A stretch of DNA of 64,000 bases, from NCBI RefSeq assembly GCF_963675585.1, contig NZ_OY776414.1:1219001-1283000 (forward strand), given 5' to 3'. Origin of the DNA: an uncultured Draconibacterium sp. Lineage in GTDB: Bacteria > Bacteroidota > Bacteroidia > Bacteroidales > Prolixibacteraceae. A program made the translations under genes and the position numbers. Below the pieces are notes generated by a model, which ran no database searches, was not told the origin of the DNA, and saw only the letters and a program-made list of their open reading frames with translations. Positions within the stretch are counted from its first letter, which is position 1; each line of letters opens with the position of its first letter. This document shows positions 38,414-47,099 of the stretch, piece after piece.

Positions 38414-38443
38414 AAAAGCCGGCTATTTATATAACCGGCTTTT
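38414..38443 (-). terminator. Terminator of the DUF349 gene
   Basis: AAAAGCCGG / CCGGCTTTT, 12-nt loop; on the minus strand it follows the stop by 18 nt with a T-run. Confidence 0.85.
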
Positions 38444-38461
38444 GACTTATTGTACTTGTTT

Positions 38462-40552
38462 TTATTCAGGATCCATTTCGTCAATGACTCTAATTTTATT
38501 CCTCAGGAATTCAATTTTCTGTTTGGTCATTTCAATTTTCTTTTGAACATCCTTAATCAGCGACTCTGCATTTTTTGATTCAGCAAAGAAACCAATATTA
38601 TTATCAAGCAAAACCAGATCATTTTCAAGCTGCTTCATTTTATTCATGTATTTATCACGCTCGTAACGCATTTTATTTTGTCCGCGTGATGATTCAGAGA
38701 ACGATGACATTTTGCTTCTGAATTTAAGCATATTACGCTTTTCATCGTCAATATTCAGTTCGTCGTACAACTTGTTAATGGCTTCTCTGAATTTGCTCTG
38801 AATTTCTTCTTTCTTTTTAAATGGTACATGTCCAATTTCAGACCATCTTCGTTGAAATTCTTTTAGTAAATTCAGATTTTCGCTAACGTTTCCGGTTGAT
38901 TTAAAGTCGATTACTTCTTGAACAAGTGTTTCTTTTAGTTTCAAATTATCAACTTGTTCGTTATCTAAACCTGAAAAATGTTCCGATTTCTTTTCAAAAA
39001 ATGAATCACATGCAGCTCTGAAACGTTTCCAGATAATATCTGATTGTTTACGTGGAACAGGACCAATTTCTTTCCATTTCTTTTGAATATTGATAAAATC
39101 CTGTGTGGTTTTTTTCCAATCAGTATTGTCTTTTAATTCTTCGGCCTGAACACATAAATCGGTTTTCAGTTGAAGATTATTTTGTTGAAATTCTTTGTTT
39201 TTGGTATAAAATTCGCGTTTTGCGTCGAAAAATTTATCACAAGCACTGCGGAAACGGTCGTAAATCTTGTTATTATCTTTACGAGGTGCAAATCCAATGG
39301 TACGCCATAATTTCTGGAGTTTAACCAACTCTTTTGATTTTTCGTCCCATTCCTTGTGGTTGTCAATTTCGGCAATATTTATTGCTTCAACTTTTTCGCA
39401 CAAAGCAGTTTTTGCTTCCAGATTTTTCTTTTGATCAACCTTTCGGTTTTCAAAAAACTCCTGGTGTTTTTTATTTATTGTTGAGGTTGCCGTTTTAAAA
39501 CGTTCCCATATATCATCTTTTTGTTCGCGCGGAACAGGACCGATTTCGCGCCACTGTTCGTGGTACTTTTGTAAAGTGTTAAAGGCTTTTATTATCGACG
39601 ATTCCAACAATAATTCTTCCGCTCTTTCGCATAACTTGATTTTAGCCTCCAGATTCTTCTTTAAATCCAGATCGCGCAATTCGCGGTTAATTTTAATGTA
39701 GTCGTAAAAGTTCTCAACATGAAAATGATAAGTGTCCCACAAATTTTTCATTTTCGATTGTGGAACCAAACCAATGTCTCTCCACTGTTTCTGTAATTCT
39801 TTAAAATCCTGAAAGGTTTTATTAATGGATTCTTCGTTGTTAATCAGCCCTTTTATATCTTCTATAACCTGGTATTTCAATTTCAGATTATCTTCCTTCT
39901 CGTGCTCTAGCTTCCGGTTAAATTCAATTCTTAAATGACGAAACTCTTTAAGCAGATCTTTTATATCTTTTTCGTATGGATCGTCTTCAGGAACAAATTC
40001 TTCTTCATTTCCACCTGCCTCAATAAATTTCTTTTTTGCTTCGGCAATGTTCTCATTCAGGTTTTTATAGAAGATAGCTTTAATTGTGTCAACTTCTTCC
40101 TTTATATTGTGCTCTTCGCTTTCTTCGAGCACATCGCGCATTGCGTTAATTAATTCAACCTGCGAGTATTTAGTGTAATCTACTTCTTCCTTTTTTTCAG
40201 GAAGAACAATCACTTTTTCCTCTTCTTTGCTTTCCTCCGTTGATACACTTGCTTCCGCTTCATCAGGTTTAACTTCCGCTACCGTTTCTTCAGTTGCTGC
40301 TTCCGGTTCTTCTTTCACATCATCTGGTTCAGATTCTTCTTCCACTTTTGCAACTACAGGTTCAACTGTTTCCTCTTCTGTTGCTACTTTTTCATCCACC
40401 TGTTCAGGTTCTGCAACCGGTTCTTTTTCCTGAGGAATTTGCTCTTCTACGTGCTTCGTTTCTTCTGAAACATTTACATTTTCAGAATTCTCAAGGTCCG
40501 CTTTTTCAGGACTTTTTAACTCTTCCGAGTTTTTTAGATCTTTAGGTTCCAT
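38462..40552 (-). CDS. DUF349 repeat protein with acidic N-terminus
   Basis: 696 residues, no signal peptide or membrane segment. Residues ~1-125 are extremely acidic and low in complexity (Glu, Val, Ala, Thr). Then come five DUF349 repeats, each with the core W-R/K-x-I-G-x-V/A-P: QKQWRDIGLVPQSK, HEQWREIGPVPREQ, QKLWRTIGFAPRKD, QKKWKEIGPVPRKQ and QRRWSEIGHVPFKK, ~75 residues apart. A coiled coil with KMKQLENDLVLLDNNIGFF ends it. DUF349 proteins occur in many Bacteroidota as helical repeat proteins; function unknown. Monocistronic. Confidence 0.9.
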   Translation of the reverse strand: MEPKDLKNSEELKSPEKADLENSENVNVSEETKHVEEQIPQEKEPVAEPEQVDEKVATEEETVEPVVAKVEEESEPDDVKEEPEAATEETVAEVKPDEAEASVSTEESKEEEKVIVLPEKKEEVDYTKYSQVELINAMRDVLEESEEHNIKEEVDTIKAIFYKNLNENIAEAKKKFIEAGGNEEEFVPEDDPYEKDIKDLLKEFRHLRIEFNRKLEHEKEDNLKLKYQVIEDIKGLINNEESINKTFQDFKELQKQWRDIGLVPQSKMKNLWDTYHFHVENFYDYIKINRELRDLDLKKNLEAKIKLCERAEELLLESSIIKAFNTLQKYHEQWREIGPVPREQKDDIWERFKTATSTINKKHQEFFENRKVDQKKNLEAKTALCEKVEAINIAEIDNHKEWDEKSKELVKLQKLWRTIGFAPRKDNNKIYDRFRSACDKFFDAKREFYTKNKEFQQNNLQLKTDLCVQAEELKDNTDWKKTTQDFINIQKKWKEIGPVPRKQSDIIWKRFRAACDSFFEKKSEHFSGLDNEQVDNLKLKETLVQEVIDFKSTGNVSENLNLLKEFQRRWSEIGHVPFKKKEEIQSKFREAINKLYDELNIDDEKRNMLKFRSKMSSFSESSRGQNKMRYERDKYMNKMKQLENDLVLLDNNIGFFAESKNAESLIKDVQKKIEMTKQKIEFLRNKIRVIDEMDPE

Positions 40553-40736
40553 TTACATTATTTTTACCCGCATTTTGCGGTGTGTGTAATAATCATTGAA
40601 CTACGAAAATAGGGAAAACCGTACTAATACTCAAAGTTTTTTCAGCAAAATGCGAAGCACTTTGAAAATCAATTCCCAAAATATCAAATACTTATCAAGC
40701 TTTCAATTCGGCAAGGTTGCAGTAATCGATTCATTT

Positions 40737-42086
40737 CTAACTGTTTCGGGCAAGCATCCAGCTTTTTAATTTGGCAGAACGAGGTTTCTTTCCGTAAAAA
40801 TAATCGTCTAATTTAATTGCAAACCAGCGATTTATCGGATTTCTTTTTATTATCCAACGTATAAAATTGTGCAGAAAATTGTTGGGATGCGCGTATGGAC
40901 ATACAGCAATACATCTGCCACAGTCAGTTCCTGTTTTACACCAATAGTTAAAACAGGTATCATGATTGATTTGCCATCGTTTCGGCTGGTTTACTTTTTT
41001 TAATGAAGTATGAGGAATTGATTGCGAAGGGCAGTTGGTAGCACATTTTTTACAGACTTCGCAAAAATGAATTACAGATTTGTCGATTGGTTCTTCACTT
41101 GGTGTTAATTCCAGATTGGTTGAAACCAAACCAATACGTACGCGTGGTCCAAGTTTAGGTGTAATTAAAAGTCCCATTCTTCCAATAGTACCGAGGCCAG
41201 CATCCTGAGCCACAATTGGACAAATAAGCCGGTAGTTTGCATCGATATGTGCTCTTGCCTCAAAACCTAAATTTCGCAGAAATTCGGCCAGCTGAACTGC
41301 TATCGTTCCTGCATTTAAATATTGTTGTGCCGATTCAACAATCACTGGTCCTCTTGGATTAAAAGTCATTGATTCGTGGTTCATTTCAACCGTAAATGCA
41401 ATGGCATATTTATGGTTTAAAACAACCTTTTTTCCGTACTCTCCTCCCCTTCCGATGTGCGAATAAATGTGGTGTGGTTTTATACGAGTAAAACCTATAT
41501 CGGCAGCTCCCAATTGAATCGCCCATTTTCTGATGAATGTTTCTATTTCTTTTTCACTAAGTTTTGTTTGTAATGCATTGGATTCTCTGCTCACAAGTGG
41601 TTGCAAGAGATTTACAGAAGAAAATGTAGCTTTGGCAGCAGTAAACAATAACTCGTTATACAATGCAGCCCCTTTCGCAAGTAAACCCGGTTCTTTTCTA
41701 AAATTGTCATCAGCAATCTTATTTTCAGGTCGGTTTTTGTAATATTCTTCAAACTTGTCAGTTCCTTTAATCAGCGTATTTCTCGAGAACATTACATCCC
41801 GCTCATCAAAACGATTTTCAGGAAGGTTAAATTCAATGTTTTTATTGCCAAATTTTAGAACGATTAGAAACAAGACCATCAAAACCAATCCTGTTAATAT
41901 ATAGAAGATAGAATCAGGCAAAAATGACAATAAAAATAAAATTATTATGTAAATAACTAAGATTAATAGTGCCCTTTTTAATGCTTTGTACTCCTTTTCA
42001 AACCACGACAATATGATAAATGACAACATAAATACTCCCAGCAACGCATAGGAACACAGAACGAAATATATTGTTAGTTTTTGCAT
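40737..42086 (-). CDS. Membrane-anchored reductive-dehalogenase-like 4Fe-4S protein
   Basis: 449 residues. Residues ~1-80 contain three hydrophobic helices (IYFVLCSYALLGVFMLSFII, LILVIYIIILFLLSFL, GLVLMVLFLIVLKFG). NRFDERDVMFSR follows, as in RdhA-type proteins after their leader. The catalytic-like domain (RIKPHHIYSHIGRGGEYG, GLGTIGRMGLLITPKLGPRVRIG) precedes ferredoxin motifs: CEVCKKCATNCP (CxxCxxCxxxCP) and DCGRCIAVCP. No Tat signal is present. Related to RdhA/QueG corrinoid-binding enzymes, but no RdhB anchor is adjacent and halide substrate is not implied. The true reaction is unknown. Confidence 0.8.
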   Translation of the reverse strand: MQKLTIYFVLCSYALLGVFMLSFIILSWFEKEYKALKRALLILVIYIIILFLLSFLPDSIFYILTGLVLMVLFLIVLKFGNKNIEFNLPENRFDERDVMFSRNTLIKGTDKFEEYYKNRPENKIADDNFRKEPGLLAKGAALYNELLFTAAKATFSSVNLLQPLVSRESNALQTKLSEKEIETFIRKWAIQLGAADIGFTRIKPHHIYSHIGRGGEYGKKVVLNHKYAIAFTVEMNHESMTFNPRGPVIVESAQQYLNAGTIAVQLAEFLRNLGFEARAHIDANYRLICPIVAQDAGLGTIGRMGLLITPKLGPRVRIGLVSTNLELTPSEEPIDKSVIHFCEVCKKCATNCPSQSIPHTSLKKVNQPKRWQINHDTCFNYWCKTGTDCGRCIAVCPYAHPNNFLHNFIRWIIKRNPINRWFAIKLDDYFYGKKPRSAKLKSWMLARNS

Positions 42087-42282
42087 AAAAACAAGTTGTA
42101 TCTCAAAAATAGAATTATTCGTAAGACTTTTAGCCCCTTATTACCAGGTATGTTATTCAACTATGTTCAAAAACACCCATAAAGAGTTAATTCACAAGAC
42201 TTAAGGCATGTTTTGTTTGTTTTATAATTCTTATATTAAACTCAATTCAATTGGCCCAAATTATCAACTAAAACCGTTTCTG

Positions 42283-42713
42283 ATGGGATAAGTATTTTCT
42301 TTTTAAGTAAGCGCAATTCGTGCAGAAGTCAAATGGCAGAAGCCATTCTCCGTAGTTTTGATAAAGAACTTGAAATTTACTCGGCTGGACTTGATCCTGT
42401 TGATCATGTAAGTCAGATAGCCATTGAAGTAATGGCTGAAATTGGAATTGATTTAAAGCAAAATGTACCGAAAAACTATTCAGAGTTTGTAGGTGCCGGG
42501 TTCGACTATATAATTACGGTTGGCGAAGGAACACAAGAAGAGATTCAATTCAAAAATATTAAATACAAACGCAAAATGCATTTGGGCATTCGAAGTCCAT
42601 ATATGAATTCAAAAAATCACGATGAAATACGCGAAAAATGTCGTGAAGTGCGGGATGAGATTAAAGCAGAACTGGATTATTTTTATTTCAGAATTATAAA
42701 AAAAAGAGGCTGA
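42283..42713 (+). pseudogene. Decayed arsenate reductase/LMW phosphatase-like gene
   Basis: An ATG at 42283 is followed by a frame slip (ATG-GG-ATA), after which frame 3 reads SIFFLSKRNSCRSQMAEAILRSF. This is the CxxNSCRSQMAE phosphate loop of ArsC/LMW phosphatases with the nucleophile Cys changed to Ser. Other catalytic residues are also missing: ITVGEGTQEE instead of ITVCDNA, and HLGIRSPYMN where a DP pair is expected. No in-frame start codon remains upstream of ATG 42333; that ATG would begin inside the loop. The remaining fold (SAGLDPVDHVSQIAIEVMAEIGIDL, CREVRDEIKAEL) is well kept. I read it as a pseudogene, or less likely an enzyme-dead protein. Confidence 0.75.
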
Positions 42714-42733
42714 CAATTGTCAACCTCTTTTTT
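42701..42733. terminator. Bidirectional terminator
   Basis: AAAAAGAGG-x-TGACAATTGTCA-x-CCTCTTTTT hairpin ending in T6, between the arsC-like remnant and the aminopeptidase gene. Confidence 0.85.
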
Positions 42734-42735
42734 AC

Positions 42736-44127
42736 TCAACCTTTTTGAACGATCTCTTCTACTTCATCCGGATTAATTGGTACCCGCTCTCCTATTATCT
42801 CACTACCTGTTTCGGTAACAAGAATATCATCTTCTAAACGAATGCCTCCAAAATCGCGGTATTCATTTACTTTGTCGAAATTAATAAAGTCTTTGTTTAT
42901 TCCCTGTGATTGCCATTTGTCAATTAAAGCCGGAATAAAATAACAGCCTGGTTCATTGGTAATTACAAAACCTGGCTTAAGTCTTTTCCCTAAACGTAAA
43001 TACGCTGTCCCAAACTGTTCAATCGGTTGTATTTCGTCGTCGTAACCCACATAAATCTGGCCTAAATCTTCCATGTCATGCACATCCAGTCCCATCATGT
43101 GTCCAAGTCCGTGAGGAAAAAACATGGCATGAGCTCCGGCAGCTACTGCTTCTTTTACATCGCCTTTCATTAATCCCAAATCTTTTAATCCGGAAGCCAT
43201 TACTTCTGCCGCAGCCAAATGAACAGACAAATAGCTTACTCCGGGCTTTGTCAACGAGGTGGCGGTATTATTTGCAGCCAAAACGATCTCGTAAATTTCG
43301 CGTTGCTTTTGGGTGAATTTACCGCCAACAGGAGTGGTACGCGTAAAATCGGAAGCATAGTGTAATAAGGATTCTGCACCTGCATCGCATAACATTAACT
43401 TACCTTCCTTTAATAGCTGAGAATGATCGTGGTTGTGCAAAGTTTCTCCATTTTGCGATAAAATAATCGGAAACGATGGCATTCCTCCACCTGCCAATGC
43501 TACTCCTTCAATTGTTCCCGCAATTTTTTGCTCCCAAGTTCCTGCCTGGGCCATTTTCATTGCTGTTACATGCATATTATAACCGGTAACACAGGCTTTT
43601 TTAATTTCTTCAAGCTCTTGAAGTTCTTTTATTTCCCGAATAGAAATAACTGCCTTAATAAACGCCAGCGAAGCATGAGTATTAATGGTTAATGCCGATA
43701 TTCCCAAAAGTTTTTCGAGTAATAACTTGTTCTCTCCCCGGTAAGGAGGAAGAAAATGTATGGTTCGTCCATCGGCTTTTGCTTTTTTAACCAGGTCAAA
43801 AACCCGATTGAAAGGTGCAGTATTTTTAATACCTGATTTAGCTGCATTTTCCTGCAGTGCGACTTGCGGTCCCATCCAGATAATGTCGGCAATATCAACA
43901 TCATCGCCAAAAATAAAGTCTTCCCCACTATCAAAATCAACTACGCCAATTAAACCCGGAAAATTCAATCCAAAAAAATACAGGAAAGAACTATCCTGAC
44001 GGTAATGATAGGTGTTGTCACTGTAATTCATTGGCGATTCGCCATTACCCAGAAACAAGCCAATTCCTTTTAAACCTTTTGCTTTTAATGCTGAACGTCG
44101 ATTTATATATGTGCTTTTATCAAACAT
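42736..44127 (-). CDS. Xaa-Pro aminopeptidase (aminopeptidase P family)
   Basis: 463 residues. N-terminal creatinase-like domain with NTYHYRQDSSFLYFFGLN FPG, then the pita-bread metalloprotease domain. Metal ligands in order: CDAGAE (Asp), SDFTRTTP (Asp), FFPHGLGHMMGLDVHD (His), TNEPGCYFIP (Glu) and IRLEDD (Glu). HNHDHS contributes the substrate His. It releases N-terminal residues preceding proline from peptides in the cytoplasm. Monocistronic on the minus strand. Confidence 0.95.
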   Translation of the reverse strand: MFDKSTYINRRSALKAKGLKGIGLFLGNGESPMNYSDNTYHYRQDSSFLYFFGLNFPGLIGVVDFDSGEDFIFGDDVDIADIIWMGPQVALQENAAKSGIKNTAPFNRVFDLVKKAKADGRTIHFLPPYRGENKLLLEKLLGISALTINTHASLAFIKAVISIREIKELQELEEIKKACVTGYNMHVTAMKMAQAGTWEQKIAGTIEGVALAGGGMPSFPIILSQNGETLHNHDHSQLLKEGKLMLCDAGAESLLHYASDFTRTTPVGGKFTQKQREIYEIVLAANNTATSLTKPGVSYLSVHLAAAEVMASGLKDLGLMKGDVKEAVAAGAHAMFFPHGLGHMMGLDVHDMEDLGQIYVGYDDEIQPIEQFGTAYLRLGKRLKPGFVITNEPGCYFIPALIDKWQSQGINKDFINFDKVNEYRDFGGIRLEDDILVTETGSEIIGERVPINPDEVEEIVQKG

Positions 44128-44410
44128 ATTTTATAAGTATTATTTATGAATTTACGAATATAATTTATTTAGAATGAGTAAAAATATAAAAGGAGTTAAA
44201 AATAATTAGAACACCATTTTTAGGGAATGATTCTTATCAAGTTTATGAAAATAGTTTTATAAATATCTGTTTATCAATAATTATAAAAAGCTAAATCACA
44301 AAAGTGTTTCATATTGTCTCTTTTACAGTACTTAGGCAGATGTTTTTTTCTTCTGCCTGAAACATAACTAAAGTTTTTTATTGCCGTAAAAATTAGAAAA
44401 AGCTACTATC

Positions 44411-45133
44411 ATGGGAAATTCATTAATGACCTACTTAAACAAACGCCTTGTTGATGAAACATCCTTTTCTAAAGGCAACATGAATATGGCCGGACCAGTA
44501 ATTACTATATCCAGGGAAGTTGGATGCAATGGTTTAAAACTGGCCAATTTACTTGCTTCCAGGATGAATACTCAGGAAGGTATATCGGATTGGAAAGTAC
44601 TTAGTAAAGAGATTTTTCATCAAAGTGCGAAGGAGCTCGATTTGGAACCAGAAACAGTGCGGCAGACCTTGAAAAAGTCGGACCATTACACTTTTGAGCA
44701 AATCTTAAAAGCTTTTAATGACAAACGTTACAAGAGCGAAGAGAAAATTGTAAAAACCGTAAAAGAAGTGGTGCGAACTTTGGCTATTGACGGCTACAAA
44801 ATAATTGTTGGACGAGCCAGTCATCTGATTACGAAAGACATTGAGCGTTCGCTTCATATCCGGTTAATTGCACCCTTAGACTACCGTGTAAATACAATTA
44901 TGAATAACAATAACCTGAGCAGAAATGAAGCGCTGCAGTTTATCGATAAAGTTGAAAATGAACGAATCGCATTTAGAAAAGCATTAAAGGAAGATAAGTT
45001 GCGTGAAGAGTTGTTTGATTTAACCATAAACCGGGCATCGTTTACCGATGAACAAATACTTGAGATCATTGATTTTACCGTAAAGAAGAAAGAACTGATG
45101 AAAGGATTAAAACGCAAAATGGAATATTTTTAA
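44411..45133 (+). CDS. Cytidylate kinase-like protein
   Basis: 240 residues, PF13189-type 'cytidylate kinase-like' family rather than CmkA. P-loop area ITISREVGCNGLKLA (variant of TISREYGSGG), lid-type NRASFTDEQILEIIDFT at the C-terminus and HYTFEQILKAF in between. DGYKIIVGRASHLITKDIERSLHIRLIAP matches the family strand-4 block (shown by key piece IVGRASHLI). Nucleotide kinase activity is likely, but substrate is not established. A 7-bp hairpin (AGGCAGA/TCTGCCT, 44334-44358) lies in its upstream region. A very strong terminator follows. Confidence 0.85.
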   Translation: MGNSLMTYLNKRLVDETSFSKGNMNMAGPVITISREVGCNGLKLANLLASRMNTQEGISDWKVLSKEIFHQSAKELDLEPETVRQTLKKSDHYTFEQILKAFNDKRYKSEEKIVKTVKEVVRTLAIDGYKIIVGRASHLITKDIERSLHIRLIAPLDYRVNTIMNNNNLSRNEALQFIDKVENERIAFRKALKEDKLREELFDLTINRASFTDEQILEIIDFTVKKKELMKGLKRKMEYF

Positions 45134-45147
45134 CAGTTTGTCATTCT

Positions 45148-45187
45148 AAAAAGGAAGCCCGTCTGTTTTCAGACGGGCTTCCTTTTT
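45148..45187. terminator. Perfect 18-bp bidirectional terminator
   Basis: AAAAAGGAAGCCCGTCTG and its exact complement with a TTTT loop, between converging genes. Confidence 0.95.
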
Positions 45188-45217
45188 ATGGATTAAAATA
45201 TTCCTTTTTTGAATTTT

Positions 45218-46936
45218 TTACCAGAAATAAATGTAGAAAGCAACTGTTAATCCCAGAATTATCACCGAGTGGAATACATCCCACTTGTTCCAGCTGGCAA
45301 AAGTTGCAGCTTTTTGCTGGGTTGTTGCCGATGAAAAGGTAAGTCCTTCGATTTGTGAGGAAGGTGCATTTTTTGTAAATCGACTTACAATAACAATTAC
45401 AAGTATACTAAACACCAACATACCACCACTAAAAAACAACCAGTTTACTCCATAGAACAACTGATAAAACCAGTTATGAACACCTGTGTCTGCTGCCCAA
45501 AGTTTAACATCGGCATATCCGTCAGCTTTGGCCATACTTGTGTATAAAACTTTTGCACCAATACGTGTAATTCCAATTGCAAATCCCGAAATCATACCCC
45601 ACATTCCACCTTTGGGAGTTGGTTTGGTTGAAACAACACCCAGCAAAAATGCGGCTGCAATTCCTGGTGCTAAAACCGACTGAACATCTTGTAAATACTC
45701 GTACAAAACATTTCCCACACTTCGCATAATTGGAATCCAAAGAATTCCCAGAACAACAACCACTACAGTGGCAATTCGACCCACATGTAATAATCTTTTT
45801 TCACTCGCCTGCGGACGGTATTTTTTATAAAAATCGATGGTAAATAACATGGCCGATGAATTAAACAATGAAGCCAGTGAACTCATTAATGCAGCAAGAA
45901 TTCCGCAAACAACAAGCCCTTTAACACCTGCAGGCAAAAGTTTGGCAACCAAGGTTGGAAAAGCAGCATCCGATGATGACAAACTAAAGGCTTCACCATT
46001 GATCACAATGCCTTTCTTAGCCATTGCAAAAGCGATCATACCGGGAATCATAAACAAAAATACCGGGGTTAATTTTAAGTAAGCACCGAAAATAGTACCA
46101 CGACGAGCTTGTGTTTCATCTTTTCCGGAAAGTACACGTTGTACAACAAACTGGTCGGTACAGAAATACCAGAATCCGATTACAGCCGAACCAATAAATA
46201 CACCCAGCCAGGGGAAGTTTTCGTCTCTGTTACTGCGAATCAGGTTGGTCATTGTGTCGCCGTAGTCGTTAATTTCCACAGCGCTGGCAATTCGCATCAT
46301 TTCGTCCCAGCCGCCAAGCGCGCGAAGTCCTAAAACAACTATGATTAAGGAACCAATCAATAAAATCGGAGTTTGCAGGACCGATGTATAAAGTACCGAT
46401 TTCATACCTCCTACAACCGTATAAATAGCAGTTATCACAACCAAACCAATGGCAGAAATCCAGAAGAAATCAATGCCCCACATTTTATCAATCCCAAATA
46501 CTTCTTTAAATACCAATCCTCCGGCATAAACTGTAACGGCAACTTTGGTAAGTACATAACTAATCAGCGAAATCATCGATAATATAGTACGCGATTCTTT
46601 GTTGTATCTACGTTCCAAAAACTCGGGCATAGTTGTTACCATACTTCGCGAATAGAACGGAACAAAGACCCAGCCAAGCACCAAAATCATATAAGCCTGA
46701 ATTTCCCAGTGAGCCATGGCCATTCCGCTTGAAGCACCGGCACCGGCCAGTCCTATTAAATGCTCTGAGCCAATGTTTGATGCAAAAATGGAGGCACCAA
46801 TGGCCAGCCAGGTTGCTCCTCTTCCTGCCAAAAAATAGTCACCCGAGGTTTCTTCCTTTTGCATAAAAACCCAGGCAATGATCCCGATTAAAACAGCTGC
46901 AAATGCCGCAATTACTACCCAGTCTAACGTATTCAT
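45218..46936 (-). CDS. Sodium:solute symporter (SSS/SGLT type)
   Basis: 572 residues with about 14 transmembrane helices. SSS hallmarks: GDYFLAGRGATWLAIGASIFASNIGSEHLIGL (key piece FASNIGSEH, Na+/sugar helix), WVFVPFYSRSMVTTMPEFLERRY, ITAIYTVVGGMKSVLYT, AALMSSLASLFNSSAMLFT and the second Na+ region. Best match among SSS groups is the Na+/glucose-galactose branch. It is the last gene after GH127 on the same strand (163 nt gap), so it most likely imports the sugar released by that enzyme; L-arabinose is the natural guess. Confidence 0.9.
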   Translation of the reverse strand: MNTLDWVVIAAFAAVLIGIIAWVFMQKEETSGDYFLAGRGATWLAIGASIFASNIGSEHLIGLAGAGASSGMAMAHWEIQAYMILVLGWVFVPFYSRSMVTTMPEFLERRYNKESRTILSMISLISYVLTKVAVTVYAGGLVFKEVFGIDKMWGIDFFWISAIGLVVITAIYTVVGGMKSVLYTSVLQTPILLIGSLIIVVLGLRALGGWDEMMRIASAVEINDYGDTMTNLIRSNRDENFPWLGVFIGSAVIGFWYFCTDQFVVQRVLSGKDETQARRGTIFGAYLKLTPVFLFMIPGMIAFAMAKKGIVINGEAFSLSSSDAAFPTLVAKLLPAGVKGLVVCGILAALMSSLASLFNSSAMLFTIDFYKKYRPQASEKRLLHVGRIATVVVVVLGILWIPIMRSVGNVLYEYLQDVQSVLAPGIAAAFLLGVVSTKPTPKGGMWGMISGFAIGITRIGAKVLYTSMAKADGYADVKLWAADTGVHNWFYQLFYGVNWLFFSGGMLVFSILVIVIVSRFTKNAPSSQIEGLTFSSATTQQKAATFASWNKWDVFHSVIILGLTVAFYIYFW

Positions 46937-47099
46937 TCGTTTTTGTTTAAAAAGTTATAGTTTCATCGATTATGTTCTGTTACAAATGGAATAATGCATC
47001 CTTTTAAAATGCTGTATTACAGTATATAAATTGTGAATAAATGTTGCGAAACAATATAATTAAACAATTAATTTTTCAATTTTTCAGCTTTTGGGGCGA

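Noticed and set aside
40227-40545. Plus-strand Ser/Thr/Val-rich and Leu/Pro-rich frames
   Set aside because: They are the antisense shadow of the Glu-rich head of the DUF349 protein.
44334-44358. AGGCAGA/TCTGCCT hairpin as a terminator
   Set aside because: The stem is only 7 bp and no T-run follows it; the T-run is in the loop.
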